A DNA stretch of 64,000 nt from Alkalimarinus alittae (GCF_026016465.1 NZ_CP100390.1:3657001-3721000), one strand, 5' to 3'; shown: positions 49,322 to 58,923, counted from the first letter of the stretch. The notes: generated from the letters alone by a model not told the origin. A program made the numbers and translations.

Positions 49322-51889
49322 ATGCAACTAAGACTGATATTACTGCTAGCAACGGTGCTTTTAAGCCCTCAGCTTTTTGCAGCAAAAAATGAAGTTCAAC
49401 CAGGCGTTGCTCAGCAGCTTCTAAACCTGAGTTATGTTGAAGACGCGTCTAACGCTCTCAATGTAGACCTGATTCTAGCTAGCGAAGATTCCATCGCATG
49501 GACTGAAGTCTATGGGGAAATTGCAAACTTTGGCTACACCGACTCCCCATACTGGTTTAAATTTACAGTATCCAACCCTTCCAACGTAGATATTGATAAA
49601 CTGTTAGAAGTTAGTTACCTACAATTAGACTACATCGATTTCTACGAAATAAAAAATGGCGAAGTAGTAAATACATACCAAACTGGTGACCGCTACCCAT
49701 TTTCGAAACGCTTAATCGATCACCCTTACTTTCTTTTTCCTGCCAACCTCCCCGCTAAGTCTTCTACTGAGTACCTACTGAGGGTGCAAACGGGGGGTAC
49801 AGTACAACTCCCCGCTCATCTGTGGGACAGTCAGTCTTTTTTTGTTGAAATAGGCAAAGAGGATCAAATACACGCCATTTTTTATGGCATCTTAGCGGTA
49901 TTAGCCCTATTTAACTTTTTTATCTATTTGGCACTCCGTGAGAAAACATATCTTTATTACTCAATGGCCACATTTGGCTACGCCTTCTTTTTTGCAGCCA
50001 TGCGCGGCAAGACGTTTCAGGTATTATTTCCAAGCCTGCCCGAGATCCATAACCAAAGCATTTTGATCGTAATCCCCTTCACAATGCTATTTTCAGCGTT
50101 GTTTGCCCGTTCATTCCTTTCACTGAAAGATTACAGCAAACTTCTTGATCAATGCACTAAGGTAATTGCAGCTCTCGCATTTGCTTGCATGGTGGGTTCC
50201 TTTTTCCTCAGTTATGCAGACTCAGTTCGCATATCAGTACTACTCTCAATTCCTAGCTATTTAATATTACTGGCCATTGGTCCCATCGTCTGGGCAAAAG
50301 GCGCTCATTTAGCACGTTACTACACGATAGCGTGGGGCCTCTTAACAGCGGGTACTGCCATGACCTCACTTAATAAGGCGGGGGTTATCCCCAATAGTTT
50401 TATTAGTGAATACGGCATGCAAATTGGCTCTGCCCTTGAGGCAATACTACTAACAATAGCCCTTGCTGAAAGACTATACCGAGAACGAGAAGATAAACTA
50501 ACCGCTCAGGACTCGACCATTAGAGAACACAAAGAGCGCCTACAGACAGAAATAAAACTGGTCAACCAGGCACTACACCACCCTATCACCCAATTACCCA
50601 ATCGCGCCTGTTTTGAGATGCTCATTAGCGATAGCATACGGCGTAGAAACGAAGGGCGATTTGCAGTTTGTTTAATCAACCTAACTCGATTTCATGAAAT
50701 AAACAAAACACTTGGCCATAACAACGCAGACCTTCTGATTGAAGAAGCAGCAAGCCTGATTAATAAAACCGTACAGAAACTGCCGGGAATTCAAATAGCA
50801 GAAATTAAGGACAGCGATTCTTTTTATGCATTTTCTTTTGAGGGCGCCACCTTTGGTATTCTTATTGACATAGAACACTCTGAGCAAGTAAGAGAGTCGG
50901 CCAACGAGATTATTAAGAACTTATACCAGCCGATAGAATTCAAAGGCATGATGCTTGAACTCGACCCTGCAATAGGGGTTTCAACATTTCCGGAGAACGG
51001 CCGAGAAGCATCGACCTTAATTCGTCACGCAAATGTTGCCTTAGAAACAGCAGAAAAAAGCGACCGTAAACTAGACTATTATCAACCCGAGCAAGATCGC
51101 TATAACGCTCGACGATTAACGCTTATGTCTGAGTTGAAGCAAGCCATCAGTAATAACCAGCTTTCGCTCTACTTTCAGCCCAAGATAAACCTGAGTACCA
51201 ATACTGTAACGGGGTTAGAAGCACTGATTCGCTGGCATCACCAACGTTTCGGATTTGTACGCCCTGATGAGTTCATCCCGATTGCAGAGCAAACAGGCAT
51301 CATAAAACCTCTCACTCGGTGGGTTGTTAAAGAGGCGCTACGCGTTCAGCATGAACTTCTCAGTGAAGGCTATGATATCGATATATCCATTAATATATCC
51401 GCTAAAAATTTAAGAGAGGAAGACTTTGTCTCCTTTATTTCTGAGGCTTTAACAAACAACAAAAAACCAAAAATCACCATAGAACTCACAGAAACATCTA
51501 TGATGGAAGACCCATTAAAAGCACTTCAAGTATTAGAAGATCTAAGCCAAACAGGTGTTCGTTTATCAATAGATGATTTTGGCACGGGCTACTCTTCGCT
51601 AGCCTATATAAAGAAACTTCCCGCAAATGAGATTAAGATTGATAAGTCGCTCATTTTTGATTTAACGAGTAACAAAGGCGACCAAGTAATCATCAAAACA
51701 ACCATTGAGATGTGCCATCAACTCGGATTCACCTTAGTGGCGGAGGGCGTTGAAAGCCAGCGCGTGGTAGACATCTTAAAAGATCTTAACTGCGACATTA
51801 TTCAAGGCTATTACATATCGCCGCCACTTCCAATTAACAAACTAAAGCAATGGCTTGCTGACATAGATGGCTACGCAGCACTCGCTTAA
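49322..51889 (+). CDS. 7TMR-DISM receptor with degenerate GGDEF and intact EAL phosphodiesterase domain
   Basis: 855 residues. Signal peptide (about 1-20), periplasmic 7TMR-DISMED2-like domain (about 35-175, carbohydrate-binding-like fold), seven transmembrane helices (about 185-385), coiled coil, GGDEF-like domain (about 415-580) and EAL domain (about 600-850). The GGDEF active-site loop reads KDSDSFYAF, lacking GG[DE]EF, so no cyclase activity is expected. The EAL domain keeps GLEALIRW (Glu 633), ELTETSMM, IDDFGTGYSSLAY and EIKIDKS, so cyclic-di-GMP hydrolysis is likely. Acts at the inner membrane; the ligand is unknown. Confidence 0.93.
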   Translation: MQLRLILLLATVLLSPQLFAAKNEVQPGVAQQLLNLSYVEDASNALNVDLILASEDSIAWTEVYGEIANFGYTDSPYWFKFTVSNPSNVDIDKLLEVSYLQLDYIDFYEIKNGEVVNTYQTGDRYPFSKRLIDHPYFLFPANLPAKSSTEYLLRVQTGGTVQLPAHLWDSQSFFVEIGKEDQIHAIFYGILAVLALFNFFIYLALREKTYLYYSMATFGYAFFFAAMRGKTFQVLFPSLPEIHNQSILIVIPFTMLFSALFARSFLSLKDYSKLLDQCTKVIAALAFACMVGSFFLSYADSVRISVLLSIPSYLILLAIGPIVWAKGAHLARYYTIAWGLLTAGTAMTSLNKAGVIPNSFISEYGMQIGSALEAILLTIALAERLYREREDKLTAQDSTIREHKERLQTEIKLVNQALHHPITQLPNRACFEMLISDSIRRRNEGRFAVCLINLTRFHEINKTLGHNNADLLIEEAASLINKTVQKLPGIQIAEIKDSDSFYAFSFEGATFGILIDIEHSEQVRESANEIIKNLYQPIEFKGMMLELDPAIGVSTFPENGREASTLIRHANVALETAEKSDRKLDYYQPEQDRYNARRLTLMSELKQAISNNQLSLYFQPKINLSTNTVTGLEALIRWHHQRFGFVRPDEFIPIAEQTGIIKPLTRWVVKEALRVQHELLSEGYDIDISINISAKNLREEDFVSFISEALTNNKKPKITIELTETSMMEDPLKALQVLEDLSQTGVRLSIDDFGTGYSSLAYIKKLPANEIKIDKSLIFDLTSNKGDQVIIKTTIEMCHQLGFTLVAEGVESQRVVDILKDLNCDIIQGYYISPPLPINKLKQWLADIDGYAALA

Positions 51890-51890
51890 C

Positions 51891-52883
51891 CTAGTAAAGC
51901 GCCCGGGTTTCACCAATAGCCATTATAGACTTTTGAGCTCGCGACTGAGCCGCTAAAAAGCGTTCAGAGGGCTCCATCATGGGTTCGGACGTTAGCCGAA
52001 CAGTCCCCCAGTGCATCCCTATAAGCTGCTTTGCACCAATATCTTCACCGATTTTTATCGCTTCTTCTGGGCTGGCATGTACTGCAGCAAAAACCGATCT
52101 GGGCGCATAAGCCCCAATAGGCACCAAGGCAATATCATAAGGCCCCGTTAAGCGGCCAATTCTTGAAAACTCTGAACCATAACCGGTATCGCCGGCAAAA
52201 AATATCTTCACCCCATCATGTTCAATCGCAAAGCTTCCCCATAACGAGCGATTTTCATCAGTTAAACGCCTACCTGAAAAGTGATAAGCAGGCAAACACT
52301 GGTATCGCGTTTCACCTTCTTTCAGTTCTTGATACCAATCCATTTCTATTACCCGCTCAAAGCCTAGTTTACGCAGTAACGCCCCCGTCTTCAGGGGGGT
52401 GATAAGGGTAATACTTGCTTTATCATCAATAGCCTTAAGCGCATGTGTATCAAGGTGATCATAGTGATTATGTGAAATGATAATGACATCAGGGGAAAGG
52501 TCGCTGATTTGTAGCGGAGTTTCGACCAATCGCCTAGGGCCACTAAACTGAACAGGGGACGCTCGTTGAGACAAAAAGGGATCTGTCAGAACTCGAAGTC
52601 CTTTAAACTGGATATAAAAACAAGCTTGCCCCAACCAACTAATCGAGGGAGTGGGCGCCATTGACGCTAGTTTCTGTAGCGCTAAATCTCGCGATAGACA
52701 ATGTTCTTTTGGATAGTCAAAAGGCTTATTCCCTGAGACTGCAAGCTGCGCAAGCACCGGCAGCATTTTCGTAGAATGCCGACGATCAATCCACGGAGAG
52801 CCAGGCGGAGATCGAAAGCGACCATTTTGATGGTGCCATAAATCCGCAAAAGGATTACCAGAAATATCGGTTATATCCGCCAC
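51891..52883 (-). CDS. Metallo-beta-lactamase-fold hydrolase (NAPE-PLD/RomA-like)
   Basis: 330 residues. Zinc motif HNHYDHLD (about 184-191), FAGDTGYGSEF (about 230) and a C-terminal MHWGT (His 292 region). N-terminal FRSPPGSP and FADLWHHQNG are typical of proteins annotated as MBL-fold metallo-hydrolases similar to RomA or NAPE-type phospholipase D. No signal peptide is clear. Phospholipid or N-acyl lipid substrates are suggested by the family, not by this sequence. Converges with the EAL gene with almost no gap. Confidence 0.88.
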   Translation of the reverse strand: MADITDISGNPFADLWHHQNGRFRSPPGSPWIDRRHSTKMLPVLAQLAVSGNKPFDYPKEHCLSRDLALQKLASMAPTPSISWLGQACFYIQFKGLRVLTDPFLSQRASPVQFSGPRRLVETPLQISDLSPDVIIISHNHYDHLDTHALKAIDDKASITLITPLKTGALLRKLGFERVIEMDWYQELKEGETRYQCLPAYHFSGRRLTDENRSLWGSFAIEHDGVKIFFAGDTGYGSEFSRIGRLTGPYDIALVPIGAYAPRSVFAAVHASPEEAIKIGEDIGAKQLIGMHWGTVRLTSEPMMEPSERFLAAQSRAQKSIMAIGETRALY

Positions 52884-52905
52884 AAAGCCCTCTCTATTTT
52901 TGCGT

Positions 52906-53763
52906 TTATTTACGCTGCCTAATCAATGCTTCTTGGCAAACAGAAGCCACTAATATACCGTCCTGATTGTATATGTTACCTCGGTTAAGCCCTCTCCCTC
53001 GTGAGGCGCTTGGGCTATCCATGTCATATAGCAACCAATCGTCCACTCTAAAGTCGCGATGAAACCATATTGAGTGATCCAAACTCGCCACCTGCATGCC
53101 CTTCCCCATAAACGAAACGCCATGAGGAAGCATAGACGTACCCAGTAGGCCAAAATCTGAAGCATAAGCCAAAATACATTGATGAATAACAGGGTCATCT
53201 GGCAAATCTGCTATCGCTCGAAACCAGTTCTGCTTATACGGTTCACGAGTCTCTGGCGCCAAATAGTTGATAGGATCAATCGGACGGATCTCTATAGGGC
53301 GATCAACCGTATATTGTTCCCTTACTTTTTCAGGAATAAATTCTTTAAACTTTCGCCTTGTTTCAAGCTCAGAGTAAATACCCTCTGGGCCTTGCGCATC
53401 AGGCATATCGAATTGATGATCAAAACCTTCCTCTGGAGACTGAAAAGACGCCATCATCGCAAAAATTTCTGTCCCGCTTTGCCTTGCAATGACCCTGCGG
53501 GTCGAAAAAGTAGCCCCATCTCGCACGACCTGAACTTCATAGTCTATCGGTAGCGAATGATCTCCTGGGCGCAAAAAATAACCATGCATTGAGTGAGCAT
53601 CTTTCTCCTCAACGGTTTTGCACCCTGCCATTAACGCTTGACCCAACACCTGCCCACCAAAAACATGCCGGAACCCTAAATTCTCACTATTACCCCGAAA
53701 GCTAAGTTCATTTAACGGCTCTAGCTGTAATAGTTCTACTAATTGTTTAAGCACTTCAGTCAT
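52906..53763 (-). CDS. tesB: Acyl-CoA thioesterase II
   Basis: 285 residues, standard TesB length with a double hotdog fold. The expected catalytic residues are in place: Asp in ASLDHSIWFH, Ser in DSPSASRGRG and Gln in VCQEALIRQ. N-terminal ENLGFRHVFGGQVLGQAL and HSMHGYFLRPGD are diagnostic. It hydrolyses medium- and long-chain acyl-CoA. It lies 22 bases upstream of the metallo-hydrolase gene on the same strand; the two may form an operon. Confidence 0.95.
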   Translation of the reverse strand: MTEVLKQLVELLQLEPLNELSFRGNSENLGFRHVFGGQVLGQALMAGCKTVEEKDAHSMHGYFLRPGDHSLPIDYEVQVVRDGATFSTRRVIARQSGTEIFAMMASFQSPEEGFDHQFDMPDAQGPEGIYSELETRRKFKEFIPEKVREQYTVDRPIEIRPIDPINYLAPETREPYKQNWFRAIADLPDDPVIHQCILAYASDFGLLGTSMLPHGVSFMGKGMQVASLDHSIWFHRDFRVDDWLLYDMDSPSASRGRGLNRGNIYNQDGILVASVCQEALIRQRK

Positions 53764-53925
53764 TTACCGCTCACTTATCTAGGAATCACGCTTATAGTAA
53801 ACAGGACAGGCTAAGATAATTCAATTGCTAAATACGCCACAATAATAGGTCATTTCGGTAAACACCCATATCATCACAATGGCGATCTGCTAGTATTTAA
53901 CACAATAAGATCATGAGGAATGGTT

Positions 53926-54375
53926 ATGAAATTTCAACACCCGCCACAAACATGTACAACGTTTTTATTAACCGCAACATTCATATCATCCCTGCTGCTT
54001 ACATCAACCGTTACAGCCATAGATCTTAATTATAACCCTGAGTTTGATGCCCCCAGTTCAGATAAAACAGGCATGCCTAGCACACGTCAGTTCAACACCC
54101 AAAAACACCTATCTGAAGAACGGAAATCTACGACTAAAAACGATACAAACCGGCTGAAGTTGAACCCACAACACCAAGATATAACACCGGTGAAAGGCTG
54201 GTCCTTCAAAGCGCCCTCACTTTCTTCAGATAAGGCACCCAGTTTCACCGACGAACGTCAGTCGGTTAAAATGTCAGAACAACAAATGTGGCAAGAAGGG
54301 GGTAAAAACTACGATAACAACCCACTTAATCAGAATAACTACCGAGTAAATGTAGAAGCGGAACTTACATTTTAA
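53926..54375 (+). CDS. Exported protein of unknown function
   Basis: 149 residues from ATG 53926, preferred over ATG 53920 because GAGG is then correctly spaced. A signal peptide (about 8-31, ending VTA) is followed by a low-complexity, Ser/Thr/Lys/Asn-rich stretch with no clear fold. The C-terminus (NNYRVNVEAELTF) could be a single beta strand ending in Phe, as in outer-membrane proteins, but the protein is too short for a barrel. No family recognised. Flanked by divergent tesB and convergent dksA-like genes. Confidence 0.6.
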   Translation: MKFQHPPQTCTTFLLTATFISSLLLTSTVTAIDLNYNPEFDAPSSDKTGMPSTRQFNTQKHLSEERKSTTKNDTNRLKLNPQHQDITPVKGWSFKAPSLSSDKAPSFTDERQSVKMSEQQMWQEGGKNYDNNPLNQNNYRVNVEAELTF

Positions 54376-54441
54376 TGTGCGCTCAGTCATAAGCCACCCA
54401 CCAGATTGATAGCAACCCCATAACGAACTAGCCGTTCATCT

Positions 54442-54777
54442 TTACTCGTGCTGCTCCTCTTTGGTGGCACAATCAATACAGCGAGATGAAAACGGCCTAA
54501 TGGCCAATCTAGCGGCGGGGATAAGCCCTCCACAAGTAACGCACTCGCCGTATCGATCTTCATCCATGCGAATTAACGCGTTATTAATTTTATTAATTTC
54601 GCTCTCAGCTTCCGTCCCTAACGCCTGAAGTACTTCATCATTTTCTAACTCTACCGCTTGCTCAGCAAAATCATGATCTAGCGGCTTAGAGATATCCTTT
54701 TTAATACTTCTGAGTCGGCTCTCAAGCTCAGATCGTCTCGTAAGCAATTGAGCACGAATTTCCGAATATTCCTTCAT
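54442..54777 (-). CDS. DksA/TraR-family zinc-finger protein
   Basis: 111 residues. Coiled-coil helices (about 1-75) and a C-terminal C4 zinc finger with CVTC and CIDC (about 84-105). DksA proteins bind the secondary channel of RNA polymerase and act with ppGpp. Coiled-coil tip residues D-x-A appear as DFA, but the first of the two key aspartates of E. coli DksA is displaced, so DksA-like activity is uncertain. Shorter than DksA (about 150), longer than TraR (about 73). Confidence 0.87.
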   Translation of the reverse strand: MKEYSEIRAQLLTRRSELESRLRSIKKDISKPLDHDFAEQAVELENDEVLQALGTEAESEINKINNALIRMDEDRYGECVTCGGLIPAARLAIRPFSSRCIDCATKEEQHE

Positions 54778-54890
54778 AAGAAGCTACACCTTATATCAAC
54801 TGGATTGTACGCTTACGTCCCAATTTAAATATAGCACCGAATTCGACCGGCGTTTTAATGCAGCCTTATTGTTTCGAGTTCACTTTCGCG

Positions 54891-56060
54891 TCAATGAATG
54901 CCTGGCACCAATTTAGACAGCGCTTGTTTTTCAGCCGTAAAGTCTCCTGTTAATGCAAACCCTTGCAATGAACCATTATGGTCATTAAATAGTGCTTTTA
55001 CATGTGAACCATTACGCTCAATTAACCACTGACCTTCGCTATCAGGCCTTGGAGGTAAAACGACAGCCGGACAAGCAGGCGTTTTAGTCATTATAGGCAT
55101 CACACCGTAGCTCACATCTGTCGGCGTTCCAGTCAACGTCTTTGCCAATGCGCGAGCACACGCCATAAGCGGCAAGACATACAGCAATACCTGACCATCC
55201 ACTTCAGCACAATCACCGAGCGCAAACACATCCATCTCAGAGGTTTCTAATGTACGATTAACCACAATACCGTTATTAACCTGTAGCCCAGAGTTTTTTG
55301 CCAATGCAGTTCGTGGCTTTAACCCAACAGCGGAGATAACAACATCTGTTTCTATTGTTGAGCCATCATCTAATGTAGCTACCACGCCCTTACCCAGAGC
55401 GTCTACCTGAGTCACCACTCGACCAAAATGGAACCGAACGCCGACATTCGCCAACCCTTCAGCAACGGACTCTCCTGCCGCTGTTGGCAACAGACTAGGA
55501 AGCGCGGTATCAGAAGGCGCGACAACGTCAACATCATACCCGCCGATTTTAAGGTCGTTAGCGAATTCACATCCGATAAGCCCTGCCCCCATAATCAAAA
55601 TTCGTTTCTTTTCGTTAAGTGATTCTCTAAAAAGACGGTAATCTGCCAGATCGTTAATTGCGAAGACCTTATCGGTTCCGCTCCCGGGTATATCCAACTT
55701 AACAATGTTTGCGCCCCAAGCGATCACAAGCTTGCTATATTTCAGCTCCTCATCACCGATTCGAACAATATGGCGCGGCGCATCAATACCGGTTACAGCA
55801 GTAAATGTCCTTACCTCTAAAGATAACTGTTCGGCCATTTTACCCGGGTCAGCCATCGACAATTGCTCAGGTGTTTTCTCTTTAGTAAAGCCAGTAGATA
55901 ACATTGGCTTAGAGTAAGAGTGTCCGTCATCCGCGGTTAATAATAGCAAGGGAACATTTTTGTCTAGTTTTCTAACTTCACGAGCTAATGAATACCCAGA
56001 AAGCCCGGTTCCAATAATGACAATAGGCGCACTATCATGGGTTAGATTTGTATTAGTCAT
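54891..56060 (-). CDS. rubB: Rubredoxin-NAD(+) reductase
   Basis: 389 residues, FAD/NAD(P)-binding pyridine nucleotide-disulfide type. FAD motif IVIIGTGLSGYSLAREVRK (about 13-31), NAD motif ILIMGAGLIGCEFANDLKIGG (about 153-173) and the C-terminal FAD motif VFALGDCAEVDG. Transfers electrons from NADH to rubredoxin. The 54-residue rubredoxin gene lies 53 bases upstream on the same strand, so the electron pair is encoded together. Such pairs feed alkane hydroxylases or serve in oxidative stress defence; neither is proved here. Confidence 0.93.
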   Translation of the reverse strand: MTNTNLTHDSAPIVIIGTGLSGYSLAREVRKLDKNVPLLLLTADDGHSYSKPMLSTGFTKEKTPEQLSMADPGKMAEQLSLEVRTFTAVTGIDAPRHIVRIGDEELKYSKLVIAWGANIVKLDIPGSGTDKVFAINDLADYRLFRESLNEKKRILIMGAGLIGCEFANDLKIGGYDVDVVAPSDTALPSLLPTAAGESVAEGLANVGVRFHFGRVVTQVDALGKGVVATLDDGSTIETDVVISAVGLKPRTALAKNSGLQVNNGIVVNRTLETSEMDVFALGDCAEVDGQVLLYVLPLMACARALAKTLTGTPTDVSYGVMPIMTKTPACPAVVLPPRPDSEGQWLIERNGSHVKALFNDHNGSLQGFALTGDFTAEKQALSKLVPGIH

Positions 56061-56113
56061 ACTTCAATCTCTGATTTCAATTACTGATAGCAATCTCAGG
56101 TTTGCATCAAGCA

Positions 56114-56278
56114 CTATATTTCAATCATTTCAAAATCTTCTTTACCCACACCACAGTCAGGGCAGAGCCAATCTTCAGGTACATCATCCCAAGTGGTGCC
56201 TGCTTCTATTCCGTCCTCTGGCCACCCCTCAGCTTCATCATAGATTAAGCCACATACAATACACTGCCACTTTTTCAT
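56114..56278 (-). CDS. rubA: Rubredoxin
   Basis: 54 residues, ATG 56278 to TAG at 56114, too short for many gene-finding cut-offs. It has both iron-binding pairs, CIVCG (Cys 6 and 9) and CPDCG (Cys 39 and 42), the conserved [19 protein letters not shown] loop and the DDVPEDW segment of rubredoxins. A mononuclear iron electron carrier; partner of the downstream reductase. An AAAGAGG site precedes the ATG. Confidence 0.96.
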   Translation of the reverse strand: MKKWQCIVCGLIYDEAEGWPEDGIEAGTTWDDVPEDWLCPDCGVGKEDFEMIEI

Positions 56279-56506
56279 TCCGTATCCTCTTTGAATAACG
56301 TGATGCCTGTAAAAATTTTACCCATCACCGTTATTATTTATAGTTGCGATAAATTAAATCAAAGCTAACGCTGAACTTCCACTTTATTCACAACCTTTAT
56401 GTTCAATATCAAGCTGATCATTTCAGATTAGCTAGCTGTAGGCTATAATGCGCCCCTTCAAAAACATTCCAACTTACCCTCGTGATCTCTGCACAGGACT
56501 CAACCG

Positions 56507-57052
56507 ATGTCGCTAAACGATCGCTGGCACACTTTTCGACGAGTGCCTTCCTTCTATCTACCCCACGAGTGGCGCAATTGGGTACTTGATCGTGGGTCGT
56601 TAACACAGCGATTAATCCATGCGAGCCATGGAAACTTTTCGGTAAGAGTCATTCGCCAGCAATGGCTAAAACCTAACTATGATGAAGCACGCTTACTTAA
56701 CTGCCCTGCTAGCAGCAAAGCCTTAATTCGTGAAGTCGAGTTATTATGCCATGGCAACGTGTGGGTTATCGCACGCAGTATAATTCCTTACAACACGCTT
56801 AGCGGCAAAGAGCGCCAATTAAAGTCTCTCGGCAATCGTTCATTAGGTTCATTTTTATTTAAGTCCAAAGCGATGGTGAGAGGGCCTTTGCAAATCACCC
56901 AAACCTCTCCGGCAGCACTTTCAATGCAAACAGATGGCGCGATCAATGAGCCTCTATGGGGAAGGCGTTCTATTTTTTACTTACATGGAAAGCCACTTTT
57001 AGTCAGTGAACTTTTTTTGCCTTCAATCCTTAAAGATAGGCCTCAAATATAG
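56507..57052 (+). CDS. ubiC: Chorismate pyruvate-lyase
   Basis: 181 residues. Removes pyruvate from chorismate to give 4-hydroxybenzoate, the first committed step of ubiquinone synthesis. The family pattern is visible: WVLDRGSLTQRLI, REVELLCHGNVWVIARSIIP (with the active-site Glu and Arg), LGNRSLGSFLF and the C-terminal WGRRSIFYLHGKPLLVSELFLP. ubiA follows by 156 bases, as in E. coli and pseudomonads. Start is the first in-frame ATG; its ribosome site is weak. Confidence 0.94.
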   Translation: MSLNDRWHTFRRVPSFYLPHEWRNWVLDRGSLTQRLIHASHGNFSVRVIRQQWLKPNYDEARLLNCPASSKALIREVELLCHGNVWVIARSIIPYNTLSGKERQLKSLGNRSLGSFLFKSKAMVRGPLQITQTSPAALSMQTDGAINEPLWGRRSIFYLHGKPLLVSELFLPSILKDRPQI

Positions 57053-57208
57053 CCTATAACGCCGTAAAGGCGCCTTATAGAGTCATTGATAGCGGTAGCA
57101 TTCTTAACAAGAATCTGTAAGATATCGCTATATATTTCATGCATCAAAAGAGTTTTTTACTCTTCTGGGTCTTCAATCAACGTTTACTACCCTGACACCG
57201 AATAAATC

Positions 57209-58090
57209 ATGAATAGCCCCACTGGTCGAACATATAATTTCAAAACACAACTACCTTACTACCTCCAACTCACCCGACTGGACCGCCCTATTGGTGTATA
57301 TTTATTACTTTGGCCTACTCTATGGGCGCTTTGGTTTGCAGCATCCGGTGTTCCTTCTTTAAAGGTGCTATTTATTTTTATTGCAGGTGTTATTTTGATG
57401 CGGTCTGCAGGCTGCGTCATTAATGACTATGCAGACCGAGATATAGATGGTCATGTAGAACGCACAAAAGACCGCCCCCTACCTGCTGGAAAAGTAACAA
57501 CAACAGAAACCTTAGCGTTATTTGCAGTACTCTGTTTAGCTTCATTTGGACTGGTATTGTTAACCAACACCCTAACCGTATACCTGTCATTCGGTGGATT
57601 GGCATTAGCTGCAACGTATCCATTTATGAAACGCCATACCTACTTGCCGCAAGTTGTTTTAGGTGCGGCCTTTGCTTGGTCAGTACCTATGGCATATACC
57701 GCAGAAACCGGAGAGCTCCAAAAGCAAGTATGGCTTCTCTATATTATTACCGTACTCTGGACCGTCGCCTATGACACGATTTACGCAATGGTTGACCGAG
57801 ATGATGATATCAAGATAGGCGTGAAATCTACCGCTGTGTTATTCGGTAATGCTGACCGAATGGTGATTGCTGGACTGCAAACCTTAGTGATTCTGGCGCT
57901 GTGTATGGTAGGTCAACAAGCAGAGCTAGGCTCATTCTACTTTTTAGGGGTCGTCGTAGCGTCCACATTATTTGTATATCAGCAGCACCTCATTCGTAAT
58001 AGAGATCGAGCAGAATGCTTTAAAGCCTTTCTAAACAATCACTGGGTGGGGTTGGCTATTTTTGTAGGCGTTGTTGCAGAGTATGTGTGA
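57209..58090 (+). CDS. ubiA: 4-hydroxybenzoate octaprenyltransferase
   Basis: 293 residues, integral membrane prenyltransferase with about eight or nine helices. The two Asp-rich motifs that bind prenyl diphosphate and Mg2+ are [10 protein letters not shown] (about 72-81) and DRDDDIKIG (about 195-203). It attaches the polyprenyl tail to 4-hydroxybenzoate made by the upstream UbiC. phoB follows. Confidence 0.96.
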   Translation: MNSPTGRTYNFKTQLPYYLQLTRLDRPIGVYLLLWPTLWALWFAASGVPSLKVLFIFIAGVILMRSAGCVINDYADRDIDGHVERTKDRPLPAGKVTTTETLALFAVLCLASFGLVLLTNTLTVYLSFGGLALAATYPFMKRHTYLPQVVLGAAFAWSVPMAYTAETGELQKQVWLLYIITVLWTVAYDTIYAMVDRDDDIKIGVKSTAVLFGNADRMVIAGLQTLVILALCMVGQQAELGSFYFLGVVVASTLFVYQQHLIRNRDRAECFKAFLNNHWVGLAIFVGVVAEYV

Positions 58091-58133
58091 GCCGAGTTTT
58101 GTGGACATAGCTTTCTAATAAATAAAAAGCACT

Positions 58134-58151
58134 CTGTCATATACTTGTAAC
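58134..58151 (+). promoter_or_regulatory. Pho box upstream of phoB
   Basis: CTGTCATATACTTGTAAC fits the 18-base Pho box pattern: CTGTCAT, an AT-rich four-base spacer and a second half TTGTAAC close to CTGTCAC. It lies 53-70 bases before the phoB start and implies autoregulation by phosphorylated PhoB. Confidence 0.85.
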
Positions 58152-58203
58152 ATACTGCCGTTGTAATAGTGGCCCATCGATTCATTAAAATAGGTCAAAA
58201 GGA

Positions 58204-58896
58204 ATGGCAGGAAAAACCGTACTCATTGTAGACGACGAAGCACCCATCCGAGAAATGATAGCAGTCGCACTTGAAATGGCCGACTATCATTGCCTTGAAG
58301 CCAGTGACGCTCGCGAAGCGCATTCAATGATTATTGATCATGCACCTGATTTAATTTTGTTAGACTGGATGCTGCCTGGCACCAGCGGCATAGAGCTGGC
58401 ACGCCGACTAAAAAAAGATGAAGGAACATCTGAAATCCCTATCATCATGCTCACAGCAAAAACAGAAGAAGACAATAAAATTCAAGGCCTAGAAGTGGGG
58501 GCCGACGACTATATTGCCAAACCGTTTTCACCTCGCGAATTAGTCGCTCGCTTAAAAGCAGTACTCAGAAGAGCAACACCTCAGGGTAAAGAAACGCCCA
58601 TCAATATTGATAACTTAATTCTTGATCCTGCAGATCATCGAGTCACTTCAGACAGCCACCCGTTAGCCATGGGGCCGACCGAATACCGACTTTTACAGTT
58701 TTTTATGACGCACCAAGACAGAGTTTATACCCGCACTCAATTGCTCGACCACGTATGGGGTGGTAATGTTTATGTTGAAGAGCGAACGGTCGATGTTCAC
58801 ATTAGGCGACTAAGAAAAGCACTCGGAAGCCGACACGAATACCTTATCCAAACGGTACGTGGCGCAGGTTACCGATTTTCTACAAAAGTGGCTTAA
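58204..58896 (+). CDS. phoB: Phosphate regulon response regulator PhoB
   Basis: 230 residues. Receiver domain with VDDEAP, phosphorylated Asp 54 (LLDWMLPG) and AKPF lysine; C-terminal winged-helix OmpR/PhoB domain with EYRLLQFFMTHQDRVYTRTQLLDHVWG and the DNA-binding VDVHIRRLRKAL helix. Activates phosphate-starvation genes. A Pho box precedes it, and phoR follows after 27 bases, forming an operon. Confidence 0.97.
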   Translation: MAGKTVLIVDDEAPIREMIAVALEMADYHCLEASDAREAHSMIIDHAPDLILLDWMLPGTSGIELARRLKKDEGTSEIPIIMLTAKTEEDNKIQGLEVGADDYIAKPFSPRELVARLKAVLRRATPQGKETPINIDNLILDPADHRVTSDSHPLAMGPTEYRLLQFFMTHQDRVYTRTQLLDHVWGGNVYVEERTVDVHIRRLRKALGSRHEYLIQTVRGAGYRFSTKVA

Positions 58897-58923
58897 GACA
58901 TGTAGTCGCGGTGACTAAAAACG

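Noticed and set aside
49322-51889. Dual diguanylate cyclase/phosphodiesterase activity
   Set aside because: The GGDEF active-site motif is missing, so only phosphodiesterase activity is supported.
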